32,718 bases of DNA from Saccoglossus kowalevskii (lineage: Eukaryota > Hemichordata > Enteropneusta > Harrimaniidae). Below, piece by piece: positions 1 through 10,752 of the stretch. The stretch is taken from NCBI RefSeq assembly GCF_000003605.2, contig NW_003156738.1:488227-520944 (forward strand). Direction: 5' to 3'. The notes under the pieces are model-generated. The model did not search any database, was not told where the DNA came from, and saw nothing but the letters and a program-made list of their open reading frames with translations. Each line of letters begins with the position of its first letter. Positions within the stretch are counted from its first letter, which is position 1. The position numbers and the translations under genes are program-made.

Positions 1-642
1 CTATGAATATCACAACCTGTGAGTTCTAAATATTACAACCTGTGAGCTATGAATATCACAACCTGTGAGCTCTAAATTTCACAACCTGTGAGCTCTAAAT
101 ATTACAACCTGTGAGCTCTAAATATCACAACCTGTGAGCTATGAATATCACAACCTGTGAGCTCTGAATATCACAACCTGTGAGCTACGAATATCACAAC
201 CTGTGAGCTCTGAATATCACAACCTGTGAGCTATGAATATCACAACCTGTGAGCTCTAAATATCACAACCTGTGAGTTCTAAATATTACAACCTGTGAGC
301 TATGAATATCACAACCTGTGAGCTATGAATATCACAACCTGTGAGCTCTAAATATCACAACCTGTGAGTTCTAAATATTACAACCTGTGAGCTCTGAATA
401 TCACAACCTGTGAGCTATGAATATCACAACATGTGAACTCTAAATATCACAATCTGTGAGTTCTAAATATCACAACCTGTGAGCTATGAATATCACAACC
501 ATGTGAGCTCTAAATATCACAACATGTGAGCTATGAATATCACAACATGTGAGCTCTAAATATCACAATCGGTGAGCTATGAATATCACAACCTGTGAGC
601 TCTAAATTTCACAACCTGTGTGTTCTAAATATCACATGTGAG
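1..642. repeat. 23-bp minisatellite, 28 copies, running off the left edge
   Basis: Twenty-eight head-to-tail units of 23 bp; copy 22 is 24 bp and the last copy is 20 bp. Two main subtypes differ at the start, CTATGAATAT and CTCTAAATAT, each followed by CACAACCTGTGAG. The first copies are nearly identical within subtype. The right end (copies 19-28) gathers the substitutions and indels, such as CAACATGTGA, CAATCGGTGAG and a missing CAA. Each unit contains the inverted pair TCACA-ACC-TGTGA. There are no spacers, so it is not a CRISPR array. Confidence 0.97.
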
Positions 643-1719
643 CAAGCGAAAACTATTCTGGAGATTCTATTTACGGAAATCGGTAATATTCGAACTTAAA
701 CCTATTTCATTCTCAACTCTGCTATGGCCATGCTCAAAGCGAGCATGTTGATCTTGAAGTGGAAATCGTCTGAGTTTACCAATTGCGCGTGTCGTGACCC
801 AGCATGCACGTGTCTATGTGAGTCATACTCCTTGGACACAAACACGCATGTATCAAGGGAGGCGATACTAATATATCAATATTCCTCTGCCATATCCCTC
901 GGTCGTCCATCACCTGTACCTTACGCCTAAATTAAATAGTCGCACACCGCGTTTACTGTGCGCGTTTAGACGGGTGTAAACGGGACCAACGAAGAAGTAA
1001 GTAAAGTGGGTGCAATTTACCATGATCACAAAGACATCCGATTTTTCTTTCTAGAACACAGCACAAAATCTATATTTGCCAATGGTTTTAAATGCGAGTT
1101 TACACAGACAACTTTCTAGCTTTCATGTTCACCCTGCTCAGCAAACATGCAAATACCAGCGTGTGCCCGTATTGGAATAACACCTTTTGTGAGGCCACCA
1201 ATGCTTGTTTTGTCATATCAACATCGACAACGTCCCATTCAGAAGTGAAAGCTTTCCACACACCGTCTGCATAACCCCCCTGTTTTATTAAGCTGTTTCC
1301 CCCACGAATCCTCTCAAAGAAAAGCTTTGATGTCGATTTAGTATCAATTTGAAAAACACTAACTGCGCACGTGTTCTGTAAGTAGGACTTACTCGGTGAG
1401 TCGGATTACATGTAACTCTGTCCAATAAACAGAGTTTGCACGCATGTCAAGCAGTGACGGCGTTAAGTGCATGGATTGATGGGGTTAAGGTGATGATGGA
1501 GTGGGTACGACGGAAACACGACGAGACGAGACGCGGTTGTCCTTCATAACTCGTTCGCGTGGGGCATATCATCAAATATCTCGTCTATGCGTTCTGTGTG
1601 TGTGTAACTCGATTGCCAACGCTACACATCTGCTGCGGTCCCTAAACGAGTAATATATGTATAATGTAGTGTTTACCCCCACGTTGACGAGTACGCCAGG
1701 TACGTCCCGTGCCGATATT
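643..1719. other. Non-coding sequence with a short hairpin
   Basis: The small ORFs here show no recognisable domain and no codon-like pattern. One clear hairpin is AACTCTGT (1414-1421), a 7-base loop, then ACAGAGTT (1429-1436). A GTAAGT occurs near 996 and another near 1377, without convincing partner acceptors. I see no gene. Confidence 0.5.
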
Positions 1720-1750
1720 CACACACACACACTCACACACACACACACAC
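1720..1750. repeat. CA dinucleotide microsatellite
   Basis: A run of CA repeats interrupted by a single T (ACACACTCACAC). It is a simple microsatellite in single-copy surroundings. Confidence 0.95.
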
Positions 1751-2080
1751 TTCGCCAACATCCTAGGCGTTTTACCCAAGTTTCGTTCATTCTTTCAAGA
1801 TAGTTATTTAGTTGTTTAGTATTTAGTTTTAGTGTTTTAATTAGTGTTTTCCAAGTCATCGATAGTGAATTCTACGCGATAGCTAGATCGTACTGTGTAA
1901 TCCGCGTTAAACAATGCTACTTCTTAGAATCTCTATATATTCAATATCGATTTGAGTCGTTTTTCGGTTTTTCGAGACCCCCCCCCCTCAATCCCCTCAT
2001 TATTGTTCTGCAGACTTCAGCAAAACTTTAACTTGACTAGTTCATGAAAAATGCTTGTTTGGAGAAGAATAAGACCTAGG

Positions 2081-2145
2081 CGACTCTACTCGAAAGTTTG
2101 GGGCGACGCCACAAAAACCCTGAATAGAACTACATGGTAGAGTCG
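2081..2145. repeat. Inverted repeat, 9-bp arms
   Basis: CGACTCTAC (2081-2089) and GTAGAGTCG (2137-2145) are perfect inverted copies about 65 bp apart end to end. Outside the arms, GGC on the left and GGGCC on the right extend the similarity loosely. It could be a tiny transposon remnant or chance; no target duplication is visible. Confidence 0.4.
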
Positions 2146-2522
2146 GGCCATCTTACTGTAACGATGATTTTTGGACACTTTCCGTAATCACCCAATTGGT
2201 CATGTGATAGAAAAGTGTGAATTTTACACTACCACTCAATATACTATTGATCCAGGTCGAAATAAACCTAACTATCGCAAAATATAATTTTCTTATTATT
2301 TCAGATTAGTAAAACAATAAAAACGACCCCCACCACAATACGTTGCCTGGGAGAAAGAATGGCAATCCCCTTTCTTACAGTGTAACGTAATACTCATAAT
2401 GTAATCACACTTGATATGTGGGTTACTGGAATACACTGTCCGTAATTATATCTGTAACGTTTGAGATATACGATAAACGTATTACTGTAACGTCATACTA
2501 CACACCAATCGTACGCAATAGA

Positions 2523-3412
2523 GTAACGTGACAGTGGATATAATGATTATCTGTATTACTACACGTAACTCTTACATAATACAGTACCGTTATGGTAGAC
2601 ATAATGTATACCTGTATTACTGCAATCCTATATTACACGTGACCTGTACACAATACTGTAACGTTATAGTAGACGTAATGCATATATCTGTATTGCTATG
2701 ACGCTGTATTATACGCAACCCGTAAACGATACAGTGACAGCACTGTATTACATATAACCCGTAAACAATACTGTAACGTTATGGTCGACATAATCGATAT
2801 TTGCCTTACTACAATACCATATTAAACGTAACGTGTATACAGCACTGTAACGTTATAATAGACGCAATGTATATCTGTATTACTACAATACTATATTACA
2901 CGTAACGTGTACACGGTACTGTAACGTTATAATAGACGCAATGTATATCTGTATTACTACAATACTATATTACACGTAACGTGTACACGGTACTGTAACG
3001 TTATAGTAGACGTAATGCATATATCTGTATTGCTATGACGCTATATCTTACGCAACCCGTAAACGATACAGTAACGCTAAGTTAGACATAATGTATATCT
3101 ACATTACTACAATGTTATATTACACGTAACCCGCACATAATACTGTAATGTTTTAGTTGTCATATTGTATATCTGTATTATTACAACGCTATATTACACG
3201 TAACATGTACACAATACTGTAACGTTGTATTGTATGTATTGTATATCTGTATTATGACAACGCTATATTACACGTAACCTGTACATAATACTGTAACGTT
3301 GTAGTGTGTGTATTACATATCTGTATTATTACAACGCTATATTACACGTAACATGTACACAATAATGTAACGTTGTAGTAGGCACAACGTATATCTGATA
3401 TTGCGACAACGA
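2523..3412. repeat. 74-bp minisatellite with higher-order structure
   Basis: Starting points of the GTAACGTT-type motif lie at 2523, 2584, 2658, 2734, 2773, 2847, 2921, 2995, 3071, 3145, 3219, 3293 and 3367. The period is therefore 74 bp, with two 76-bp variants (2658 and 2995), one 61-bp unit and one 39-bp partial unit. The two 76-bp variants share the same private changes and are 337 bp apart, so a multi-unit block was duplicated. Looser related sequence reaches back to about 2380. Several units carry ACACGT-A-ACGTGT, a near-perfect palindrome. Confidence 0.93.
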
Positions 3413-4498
3413 GGGGGTATGTGACAATTGAATTTATTTATACCAATTATGAGAATGTGTATACACACAAATAACAAGTGAAGCATTCGTGTAGAAATAA
3501 AAACTTTTTTTACAATGTTAAACAACATTATTTTATGGTGAAAATCTAGACAGTATGCATTTTGCATATTCTAAAAAATGGTTTAATTTTCATATGTAGT
3601 AGTAGTAGTAAAGCAGAAAAGGCTATACCACACGGAATCACATTTTTGCTTCTGGTTTACCGTTTGCATTTAAAACATGAACAATATTGACATGGAATCA
3701 AACAGTCAACAAGTGCATAATTGGGAAATATTGATTATACTGTACCTTCATTTGAAAAACTGTGTGAAAATCAGAACGAAACACAACAAGCGTTTATGGT
3801 CGTGATCAATGCGGGCATGCAGCGCTTCCCATTGTATAGTAAAGCTGGCCAAGTGATTTTTGTTAGAAATTGTCCGATGTATATGATGAATATAAAACCC
3901 CATGTTTTGTTGGTTTGTTGGCCACTGTAAATAGAATAATTTGGTACAGAGTCAAGACATGAATTCTCTTCAGTTGATGGGGTTGTTGATGTAAAGTAAC
4001 AGACTGGTGGTTATTATTGCGTACACAATATTTGTATATGCTACAAATATGTTCTCAGGCAAGCTTAGGCCCTTTTTCAATACTAGTACTTTGTATGAAC
4101 ATCAAACAGGTTTTGTATTGTGATTTGATTCAAAATATCCAGCTGGCAGCCATGTTTGTTTTATTGTTCTGTATCATTAACCATTTATCAAACATTCCTT
4201 GACAGATTTTGTTCAAAGTTATTAACAAAAAAAAAGGTTAATTGTTAATTCAACCAAATACAAACTGTTAATCATATGTCATCGTTTTCAAACATGGTTA
4301 TTTTATCAACTAGTTTGGGATCTCGCTCAAGTTGTATTAAGGGATGTCTCCTATGTATATCTTTCAAGATATTGATGAAAATGTAACTTAAAATTGTATT
4401 ATTTTTGTGGGTACAATATGTCTAACAAATTTTATCTCATCATCTTCAAACTTGACATTCTTTATTAAATCATTATTTAACCCCCTCATGAATAATGA
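3413..4498. other. AT-rich non-coding sequence
   Basis: Short ORFs in this stretch have no recognisable domain, and several start only at non-ATG codons. A (GTA)n trinucleotide run lies at about 3596-3610. No gene, RNA or transposon end is visible. Confidence 0.5.
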
Positions 4499-5003
4499 TT
4501 CAACCTTTAGCACACTCCATCATTAATAATGGCCCAACCCTTAACACACCCCAACACAAAAATGACCCAACTTCTAGCACACCCGTGAAAAAGAATGGCC
4601 CAACCCTTAGCACACCCATCATAAATAATGACACAGCCCTTAGCACACCCCGTGATAAACAATGACCCAACCCTTAGCACACCCCGTTATAAACAATGGT
4701 CCAACCCTTAGCACACCCCATTATAAATAATGACCCAATCCCTAGCACACCCCGTGATAAACAATGGCCCAACCCTTAGCACACCCCATTATAAATAATG
4801 ACCTAACCCCTAGCACACCCCGTTATAAACAATGGTCCAACCCTTAGCACACCCCATTATAAATAATGACCCAACCCCTAGCACACCCCGTGATAAACAA
4901 TGACCCAACCCTTAGCACACTCCATCATAAATAATGGCCAACACCTTTACACACCCCGTCATAAATACTAGCTCAACCCTTAGCACACCTCGTCACAGAT
5001 AAC
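4499..5003. repeat. 34-bp minisatellite, about 15 copies, alternating subtypes
   Basis: The unit is CCAACCCTTAGCACACCCC followed by RTKATAAAYAATGR, 33-34 bp long. Copies 6-12 (about 4670-4905) alternate between GTKATAAACAATG and ATTATAAATAATGA endings, making a 68-bp dimer as the copied unit. The first four and last two copies carry most substitutions and single-base deletions. A degenerate half copy may precede the array at about 4477. Confidence 0.95.
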
Positions 5004-6950
5004 TTGAACCTAAGAGCATGCGTATGACAAAATATTGTGGCAATTCACCACGTTGAAAAACAATATTAGAAAGGGACTAATAGCAACCTGTATACATTAA
5101 TGACACATTAATTAAATGCCAAATACGACAAGTGTTATACAACACGGGAACACTATTGTGTGGTGGACAAAAGTCCGAGCCTGTCCTTAGATTGAAGTAA
5201 AATAAAGTATTGGCAATGTTCTGTTGATGCCAACGCACGGGGAGATATTTTTCTAGGCTTTTTGGAAATACAAATCATATCGTTTCAACATTGTGTTCAC
5301 AGCTGCCGAACAAGAGAATACAAAGACTGCCAATTAATAAAACAGTTGCACTTGGGTCTTACAAGTTCTTTGTAAGTATTTGTAATATTCCGGGCTCTCA
5401 ATTAAATACATTCTCTACATTGACCTGGACGTTCCTCATTGTGCCTGTTACACAATGGCGGTACAGCCCGATTTTAGTTACGCATGTTCAATAAATAACA
5501 TGTAGCGGTGAGCTTGACGCATGCGATGGACTATTATATTTCGGGTGCTCAAACACAAGCCGAATTAGGCTGGGCATAGTGTCCTGCACGTCTGTATATT
5601 GTGTGGATCCGGCATTGTTGTTGAACTTGAGCTGCTACTTAGAGACGCGTCTCACACCACTGAGTAAATCTAGATTTAGCTGTGGCGTCCGTCGCCGGGT
5701 TTCAAGTTTACAAATTGGTAATTGTTTTTCTATATTTGTTGTGTCTAGTTTCAAAGGATTATGTTTCATATTGCACGTGTTTATGAAATAACGCTCCAGG
5801 GCGCCACTAACACATTTCGTCCCCTTGTGGGCCGGCCACTAGAAACAGTTGGAGCTGTAGATTTGCATAAACAAATCTACATAGTCACAAATTTGAGAAC
5901 AAAACGATCTACAGGCCAAATTACGGGGGGGGGGGCTATATTCATAAAACTTACATATACATTTAATAAGGGACTCAAAACTATTACCATCATTTATATA
6001 CTCCGGTGGACAATGGTGCTGTTCAGTGTTGCACATATTAAGTATTTGGTGCTGTCACGCTTGAATTCGTTTCCAATGATATCAGTTTCATATTACACAG
6101 TTGCAGCTCGTAAATTGTGAACTTGACCTTCAACCAAGATCTAATTAACAAAGCTCTATCAAAGCGACCTCCCTCCTCCTCCTCCGATGTGAACGACTCG
6201 CATGCTTGGCGTTGCGTTACGACCGTGAGTAGAGACACACATACACACAAATCCCGAACGCAGTAAACTCCGGGAGATATATATCCGCCAGGGACTCGGA
6301 CTTAAATGTAAATATATAAACGACACAAAGCTACGTTCCTTTGTTCATTTATTGCTTAGCTTACTTCGGAATAATTCAATTCTCGAGCCATTGAACATAA
6401 CCTTTATTTAAGTTCAATTGTGTATGAGTGGTGTGTGGGGACAACAGGTGACTGCAGGGACGTTCCTTTCTGGCATATCGACCGCAGTAGTCATGGCGGC
6501 AAGCATCACCAGGCGTAAAGATTTTGCTATATTGACGTTACGTCTGAATGAAACATGTAATATCTGTGTAGTTGTTTTTATCTCCACTGTGATAAATATC
6601 TACTTATTTGAGCGCATATAAATACAGAACTGGAAAAAAGAAAAACATTTCTTTAAAAACTAGACAATTTATATTCGGTTGTCTAGTGCGTAACGAGTCT
6701 AAATTAAATGAGAGATTTTAAACGTGTCTGATCCGCTAGACAGAAACAAATAGTACTATTAATGTTCAGGTACATGATGGACATCTCAAGAATTCTAAAA
6801 TTCTATTTGTAGACATAACATAACGGTATTTGGGATTGGAAATGGCAAATTGTCTGCAATGTTGAGGGTCGAGAAACGGTTGTACATCGTACGTTAAATC
6901 GATATTGTACGCAATCTGTGAAAGTTTCCAGAAGCGTATTCAGATGATCA
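5004..6950. other. Non-coding or unassigned sequence
   Basis: The longest ATG ORF (5761-6120, 119 codons) crosses an 11-base G run at 5925-5935 and a perfect hairpin, and matches nothing I know. At 6493 a short reading frame begins with ATGGCGGCAAGC and ends at 6621 with a hydrophobic stretch. Its start also fits a YY1-type motif, so coding is doubtful. A strong-looking donor, TTTGTAAGTATT, lies at about 5368. No gene can be supported. Confidence 0.45.
5856..5881. repeat. Perfect 10-bp hairpin
   Basis: TGTAGATTTG, a 6-base loop CATAAA, then CAAATCTACA. The arms are perfect and A+T-rich. No transposon ends or tRNA context surround it. Confidence 0.6.
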
Positions 6951-6998
6951 CGCCCTCAATGACAGGACATCTATTTTAGTCAAATGCCGTTGAGGGCG
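6951..6998. repeat. 48-bp inverted-repeat element with GCCCTCAA arms
   Basis: The left arm CGCCCTCAATGACA (6951-6964) pairs with the right arm TGCCGTTGAGGGCG (6985-6998), 12 of 14 positions. A similar arm sequence, GCGCCCTCAATGTCA, occurs alone at about 10764. It may be a fragment of a short dispersed repeat; no clear target duplication. Confidence 0.4.
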
Positions 6999-7410
6999 GC
7001 ATACACAAAGTCGAAGGAAATTGCCAATTTAGAAAGCTCAAAGCGGCATGCAGAGCCGAGGGTACTACGGACGGAACATGCCTAGTTAACATTACACTCC
7101 TGTAAGATACTTTTATCGGTATTCTGAAACGAAAACTCATTAAATATTACGAATATGTGACTTTTTTTTGTGAAACATTGATCTGACTCACCCCGTACAG
7201 TAACTCGCAACATTATTTTTGTGAATTCCAGTCTTTCGGAATAAGATATTAAAGCGTTAGCCTAGGGGAACTAACTCGCATAATGAGAAGTATGAAAAAC
7301 AAGCTGACTTCAGTAATTGAGCAACGCGAAAGGACCAGCTGATCTAACAAATACCCACCTGTGTTGACGACGTGTTTTACATTGATCTCCGCAATGTTAA
7401 CGTGAAGGAA

Positions 7411-7510
7411 ACCGTGTCGGCCGTTGTTATTAGGAGATCGTGTCGGCCGTTGTTATTAGGTGACCGTGTCGGCCGTTGTTATTAGGAGACCGTGTCGGCA
7501 GTTGTTAATG
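7411..7510. repeat. 26-bp tandem repeat, 3.9 copies
   Basis: Units begin at 7411, 7437, 7463 and 7489, each ACCGTGTCGGCCGTTGTTAT plus TAGGAG with one or two changes. The last copy is truncated at 7510. The array stops about a dozen bases before the TTAA-flanked element at 7526. Confidence 0.95.
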
Positions 7511-7521
7511 TCATCGACCCT

Positions 7522-7589
7522 TTAACTCCCTGAAAATCGTCACGAGTATGTATCAATCGGTATACGATCAAATATGTTCAGGGAGTTAA
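7522..7589. mobile_element. 60-bp miniature transposon flanked by TTAA (piggyBac-like MITE)
   Basis: The element at 7526-7585 begins CTCCCTGAA and ends TTCAGGGAG, perfect 9-bp terminal inverted repeats. It is bounded on both sides by TTAA (7522-7525 and 7586-7589), the target duplication used by piggyBac-type transposases. It has no coding capacity and would be moved only by a transposase supplied elsewhere. Confidence 0.7.
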
Positions 7590-7735
7590 CGAAAGAAAAA
7601 TAAAATGTAGAATTTGGCTGATGTTATTGAGTAAATCTAGAATTTCGCTTCACCGTGTTTGACTACAATTACAGAGTAGAAATTCATGAAGTAGTTTATA
7701 CATGTACATTGATCCCCAGGTGGCGTGTTACCTCG

Positions 7736-7885
7736 CAGGGGCGGATACAGGATTTTTTTACGGGGTGGGGGGTCCAAACTTTAAAATCGCCAGAATAAGT
7801 TAATGATTTTTTTATATAATACAAAAACAAACTGAATACATTTTTCAACGGGGGGGGCAAGAACCCCCCTCTAGATCCGCCACTG
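7736..7885. mobile_element. 150-bp non-autonomous DNA transposon, hAT-like MITE
   Basis: The left end CAGGGGCGGATACAG and the inverted right end CAGTGGCGGATCTAG match at 12 of 15 positions. Ends of the CAGTGGCGGAT type are common in short hAT-like elements of many animals. Inside each end are homopolymer G/C runs and a central AT-rich stretch. No transposase is encoded, and the expected 8-bp target duplication cannot be recognised, so the copy is old or the boundaries are off by a few bases. Confidence 0.6.
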
Positions 7886-8557
7886 TCTCGCGTGTTTTGT
7901 AATCCGGGGGGGTTCTTCAATAATGTATACGGTGTGCATCGACTTCTTGCTATTGTTGGGAAAATTCGGATACTTTTTAGCCCTAATGTAAATCTTTTGG
8001 GGTTTAATTTTCAAGTGTCTACCGAGAACTCTCACCAACATTCCAATTGAGTAAAAAAAAATCGGGCCTGTATTTCCAGACGGCCCGCGACATCAATTCA
8101 ACTCAGGAGTCCCGGCAAAGACTGTTTTGGAGACCCAGGCTGAGATAATACTGTCGGAAACACAGACGTCACAATTCGCGTTAAGTTCTAGGTGTATATA
8201 TTCGTATATGTAAAAAAATACAATTTAAAAAATTGCGAAAAACGGAGTTCTGTACCTCAAAGATTGTATTATATGTTGCGTGGTCGGAATATCAGCTGAC
8301 AATGCGGGCGCCATCAGTATACAAAATAATAGAAAATAATAGAAGTGGATTGACGTTGCTGGCGCGCTCATCCAAACAATCTCAGAAGTCGGCTAATGAC
8401 TGGACACATAAACCCAGAGTTATGGGGAAACCAGGATTGGTGGGAGTGTTGCAAAGAAGCCACAAATAACCACCTTACCTTAATTTTACTCCCGGTAATA
8501 TCTTTATTGTGATCCTAATGTAATAACACTGATGCTAAAATGGCCAACAGTTTACGG
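7886..8557. other. Non-coding sequence
   Basis: The one small ORF (8233-8469, 78 codons) has no recognisable domain and starts at a non-ATG codon. No repeats of note until the tandem array that follows. Confidence 0.45.
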
Positions 8558-8730
8558 ATAGACCCAGGTGTTTTCACAAATCTCATGCGTTCTCACAACT
8601 CTCAGGATTTCTCACGAATTCCAGGTTTTCTCACAAATCTCAGACTTTCTTTTCATAGACCCAATGGTTTTTCACAAATCGCAAGCGTTCTAACAAATCT
8701 CGAGCTTTCTCACAAATCTAACGCTAAAAT
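8558..8730. repeat. Degenerate approximately 20-bp tandem repeat
   Basis: About seven imperfect units of the form TTCTCACAAATCTCAGG are separated by 18-21 bases. A longer block starting ATAGACCC occurs at 8558 and again at 8655, so the array also contains an approximately 97-bp duplication. An open frame crosses it only because the unit lacks stops in that phase. Confidence 0.8.
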
Positions 8731-8860
8731 GCAAATCGCTCCGTAGCACTGTGATGCACATCAAGACTATTGTATAAAATTGTATATCATTATATGTTGC
8801 ACTCTTCTATAATTCGTATGTCTAGTTTATTGTGTTATGTAACTGTCAACCCCGGGAAAT

Positions 8861-8931
8861 ATTTATTTATTTATTTATTTGAGATACCAACGAGTTTTCC
8901 AAATTAGAGGCACTCATTATTATTAAAATAT
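8861..8931 (-). mobile_element. 3' end of a non-LTR retrotransposon, minus strand, 5'-truncated
   Basis: Read on the minus strand, the sequence ends GTTGGTATCTCAAATAAATA followed by further AAAT repeats. It matches the 3' end of the plus-strand element at 10671-10718 at about 41 of 48 aligned positions. Only the last 60-100 bases remain, the usual result of 5' truncation. It shows the family is dispersed and uses an (AAAT)n tail. Confidence 0.7.
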
Positions 8932-9759
8932 TATTTGTTTCCATACGAAAGAACGTGAAAAGTCGCCGTTGGTGGCGTCCTTTCAGCGAACGCAATTAGT
9001 CTTCAGTCCACCGAATACATTCAATAACAATCGATGAGACAGATGTATCAGCCTTATAACAGTCAAGGTAAATAGGTAAATAGTAAAAGTTCCATTGGAT
9101 TCCACACCAGGATGAACAAAACTGATGGTACATCTGGCTAAGGTATAAGCCTACTCATGGTAAAAGCGTTATAATACTACAAGAATGGCACCTATCAACT
9201 AAATACAAATATTTTAGCGATAGATCGACTGTGGTAAAATTCTGTAATTGTGAACGGCACATAGCGAACACTAACGGTAACTTCTTCATTAAAGTGTTTT
9301 GTACGGTGTACACAATTTAATAAAATCAAATATAACCACTTCGTTAGTTCACAAAGATTTGAATCGAATACAGTGTTCTGGTTTGTACATACCTCCCCCA
9401 AACCTCTGACGTGTGTGAAGTTTAATAGCGCCCTCTGTGCTAGTAATCTCATTCATAAATTTATACTTTTTTTATTTCTTGTAGAACATAGATATTGAGT
9501 TCAATGCAAGCCATAGCTTACATGCCAGTAATACACCGTTCAAGTTTGCAATCAAATGGCTAGCGCCATCTACCGTAGAATGTTAATTATCTCCCATTTC
9601 CAATTTGATTCTCAGGCAACGAATATCTAATTTCTGAGACTAAAACCACAAAGTTTTCGATTTGTTTGAATAATTTATTATTATATATCAAGTTATCTAA
9701 TTTGCCAAATCGATGACACAACTTGCAACACATGACTTCCCTGGACACACAAAATGTTG
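8932..9759. other. Non-coding sequence with two CTCF-like cores
   Basis: Small ORFs lack recognisable domains. Minus-strand CAGAGGGCGCT (about 9425-9435) and TAGATGGCGCT (about 9550-9560) both fit the bilaterian CTCF core YAGRKGGCRSY. No other structure stands out. Confidence 0.4.
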
Positions 9760-10718
9760 TATTGTTTTTGCCAGCGTGTTGTTATTGGGGGCGCGCAATC
9801 TGCATGGGCGGGTATTACGTCTGAAGTGCCACAGGGTTCCATTTTGGGACCAGTACTGTTTATTATGTAAGTGAACGATCTCCCCGATCACATAAGTTCA
9901 TCATACTGCTCAACCTATGCCGATGATACAAAACTTTATATATCTATCGTAAATGTTACAGACTGTTTCACCCTCCATACTGATTTAAATAGGCTCCATG
10001 ATTGGTGTAAGGATTGGTTTCTGAAGCTAAATCCCCAGAAGTGTAACGTTATCTCGTTCACTAAGAAACGCTCGACTCTCTATCACAATTATAAGGTTTG
10101 CCTATTGAACGTGTCACTCAAGTTAAAGACCTTGGTGTCATATTGATGGATAACCTTAGTTGGTCCGCTCATGTTGGCGCTATTGTATCAAAAGCATACA
10201 AAATACTAGGACTAATAAAGCGCACATGTTGACAATTTACAAGTATTACATGTCTATGCAGTTTGTATATTTCGCTAATTACAAATCGTCTTGAATACTG
10301 TACTCAAATCTGGTCACCACATGAAAAATATCTGGTTGGTAAAGTTGAGCGGGTCCAACAAAATTTGTCAAACACTTATGTTATCTTACTTCTCGCCCAT
10401 TTGGATCATCACAGTATCATGAATTATGCCTTCGTTATAATTTATTGTCACTCAGAATCGTAGAAATTTCCTTGACTCCTTTTTTTTGTATAAATGCCTT
10501 AATAATATTTTTGATTCTCCTTACACTATTTCCAACATTCCTTTTCATGCTCCCTCAAAAAAATCTTCGCTCCGTATAACCCCTCAGACATCTGTTTTAA
10601 AAGCCGTAAGTTGAGCTTTGGGTCTTTCCTTTTATTTTATATTATTTTTGTAAATATTTTTTGTATTTTATGAGTGCCAGTAATTGGGGAAATCTGTTGG
10701 TATCTCAAATAAATAAAT
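9760..10718 (+). pseudogene. Decayed reverse transcriptase of a jockey/CR1-like non-LTR retrotransposon
   Basis: Pieces of the reverse transcriptase can be read in order: QRVVIGGAQSAWAGITS and EVPQGSILGPVLFIM, a TAA stop, VNDLPDHISS, then YADDTKLY with the catalytic YADD box. LNRLHDWCKDWFLKLNPQKC follows. After a frame change come VKDLGVILMDNLSWSAHV and ILGLIKRTC, then NRLEYCTQIWSPHEKY, KVERVQ, and much later LYKCLNNIFDSPYTISNIPF. The element is 5'-truncated within the RT domain, with at least one stop and several frameshifts, so it is dead. It ends in GGTATCTCAAATAAATAAAT, a short tandem tail. Confidence 0.88.
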
Positions 10719-10752
10719 CCGCCGCCGAAGTACAAGTTCCACTGGCGGATTT
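10715..10752. repeat. 9-bp inverted repeat adjoining the retrotransposon tail
   Basis: AAATCCGCC (10715-10723) and GGCGGATTT (10744-10752) are perfect inverted copies with 20 bases between them. The left arm overlaps the end of the AAAT tail. It may mark the insertion site or be part of another element; undecided. Confidence 0.45.

Noticed and set aside
1-642. CRISPR array
   Set aside because: The 23-bp units are directly contiguous without spacers, and the surrounding sequence is eukaryotic.
1-642. Bacterial CRP-type operators in the TCACA/TGTGA dyads
   Set aside because: The half-sites are in the reverse order and wrong spacing, and the genome is animal.
1414-1436. Histone mRNA 3' stem-loop
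   Set aside because: The stem and loop bases do not match the histone consensus and no histone gene lies nearby.
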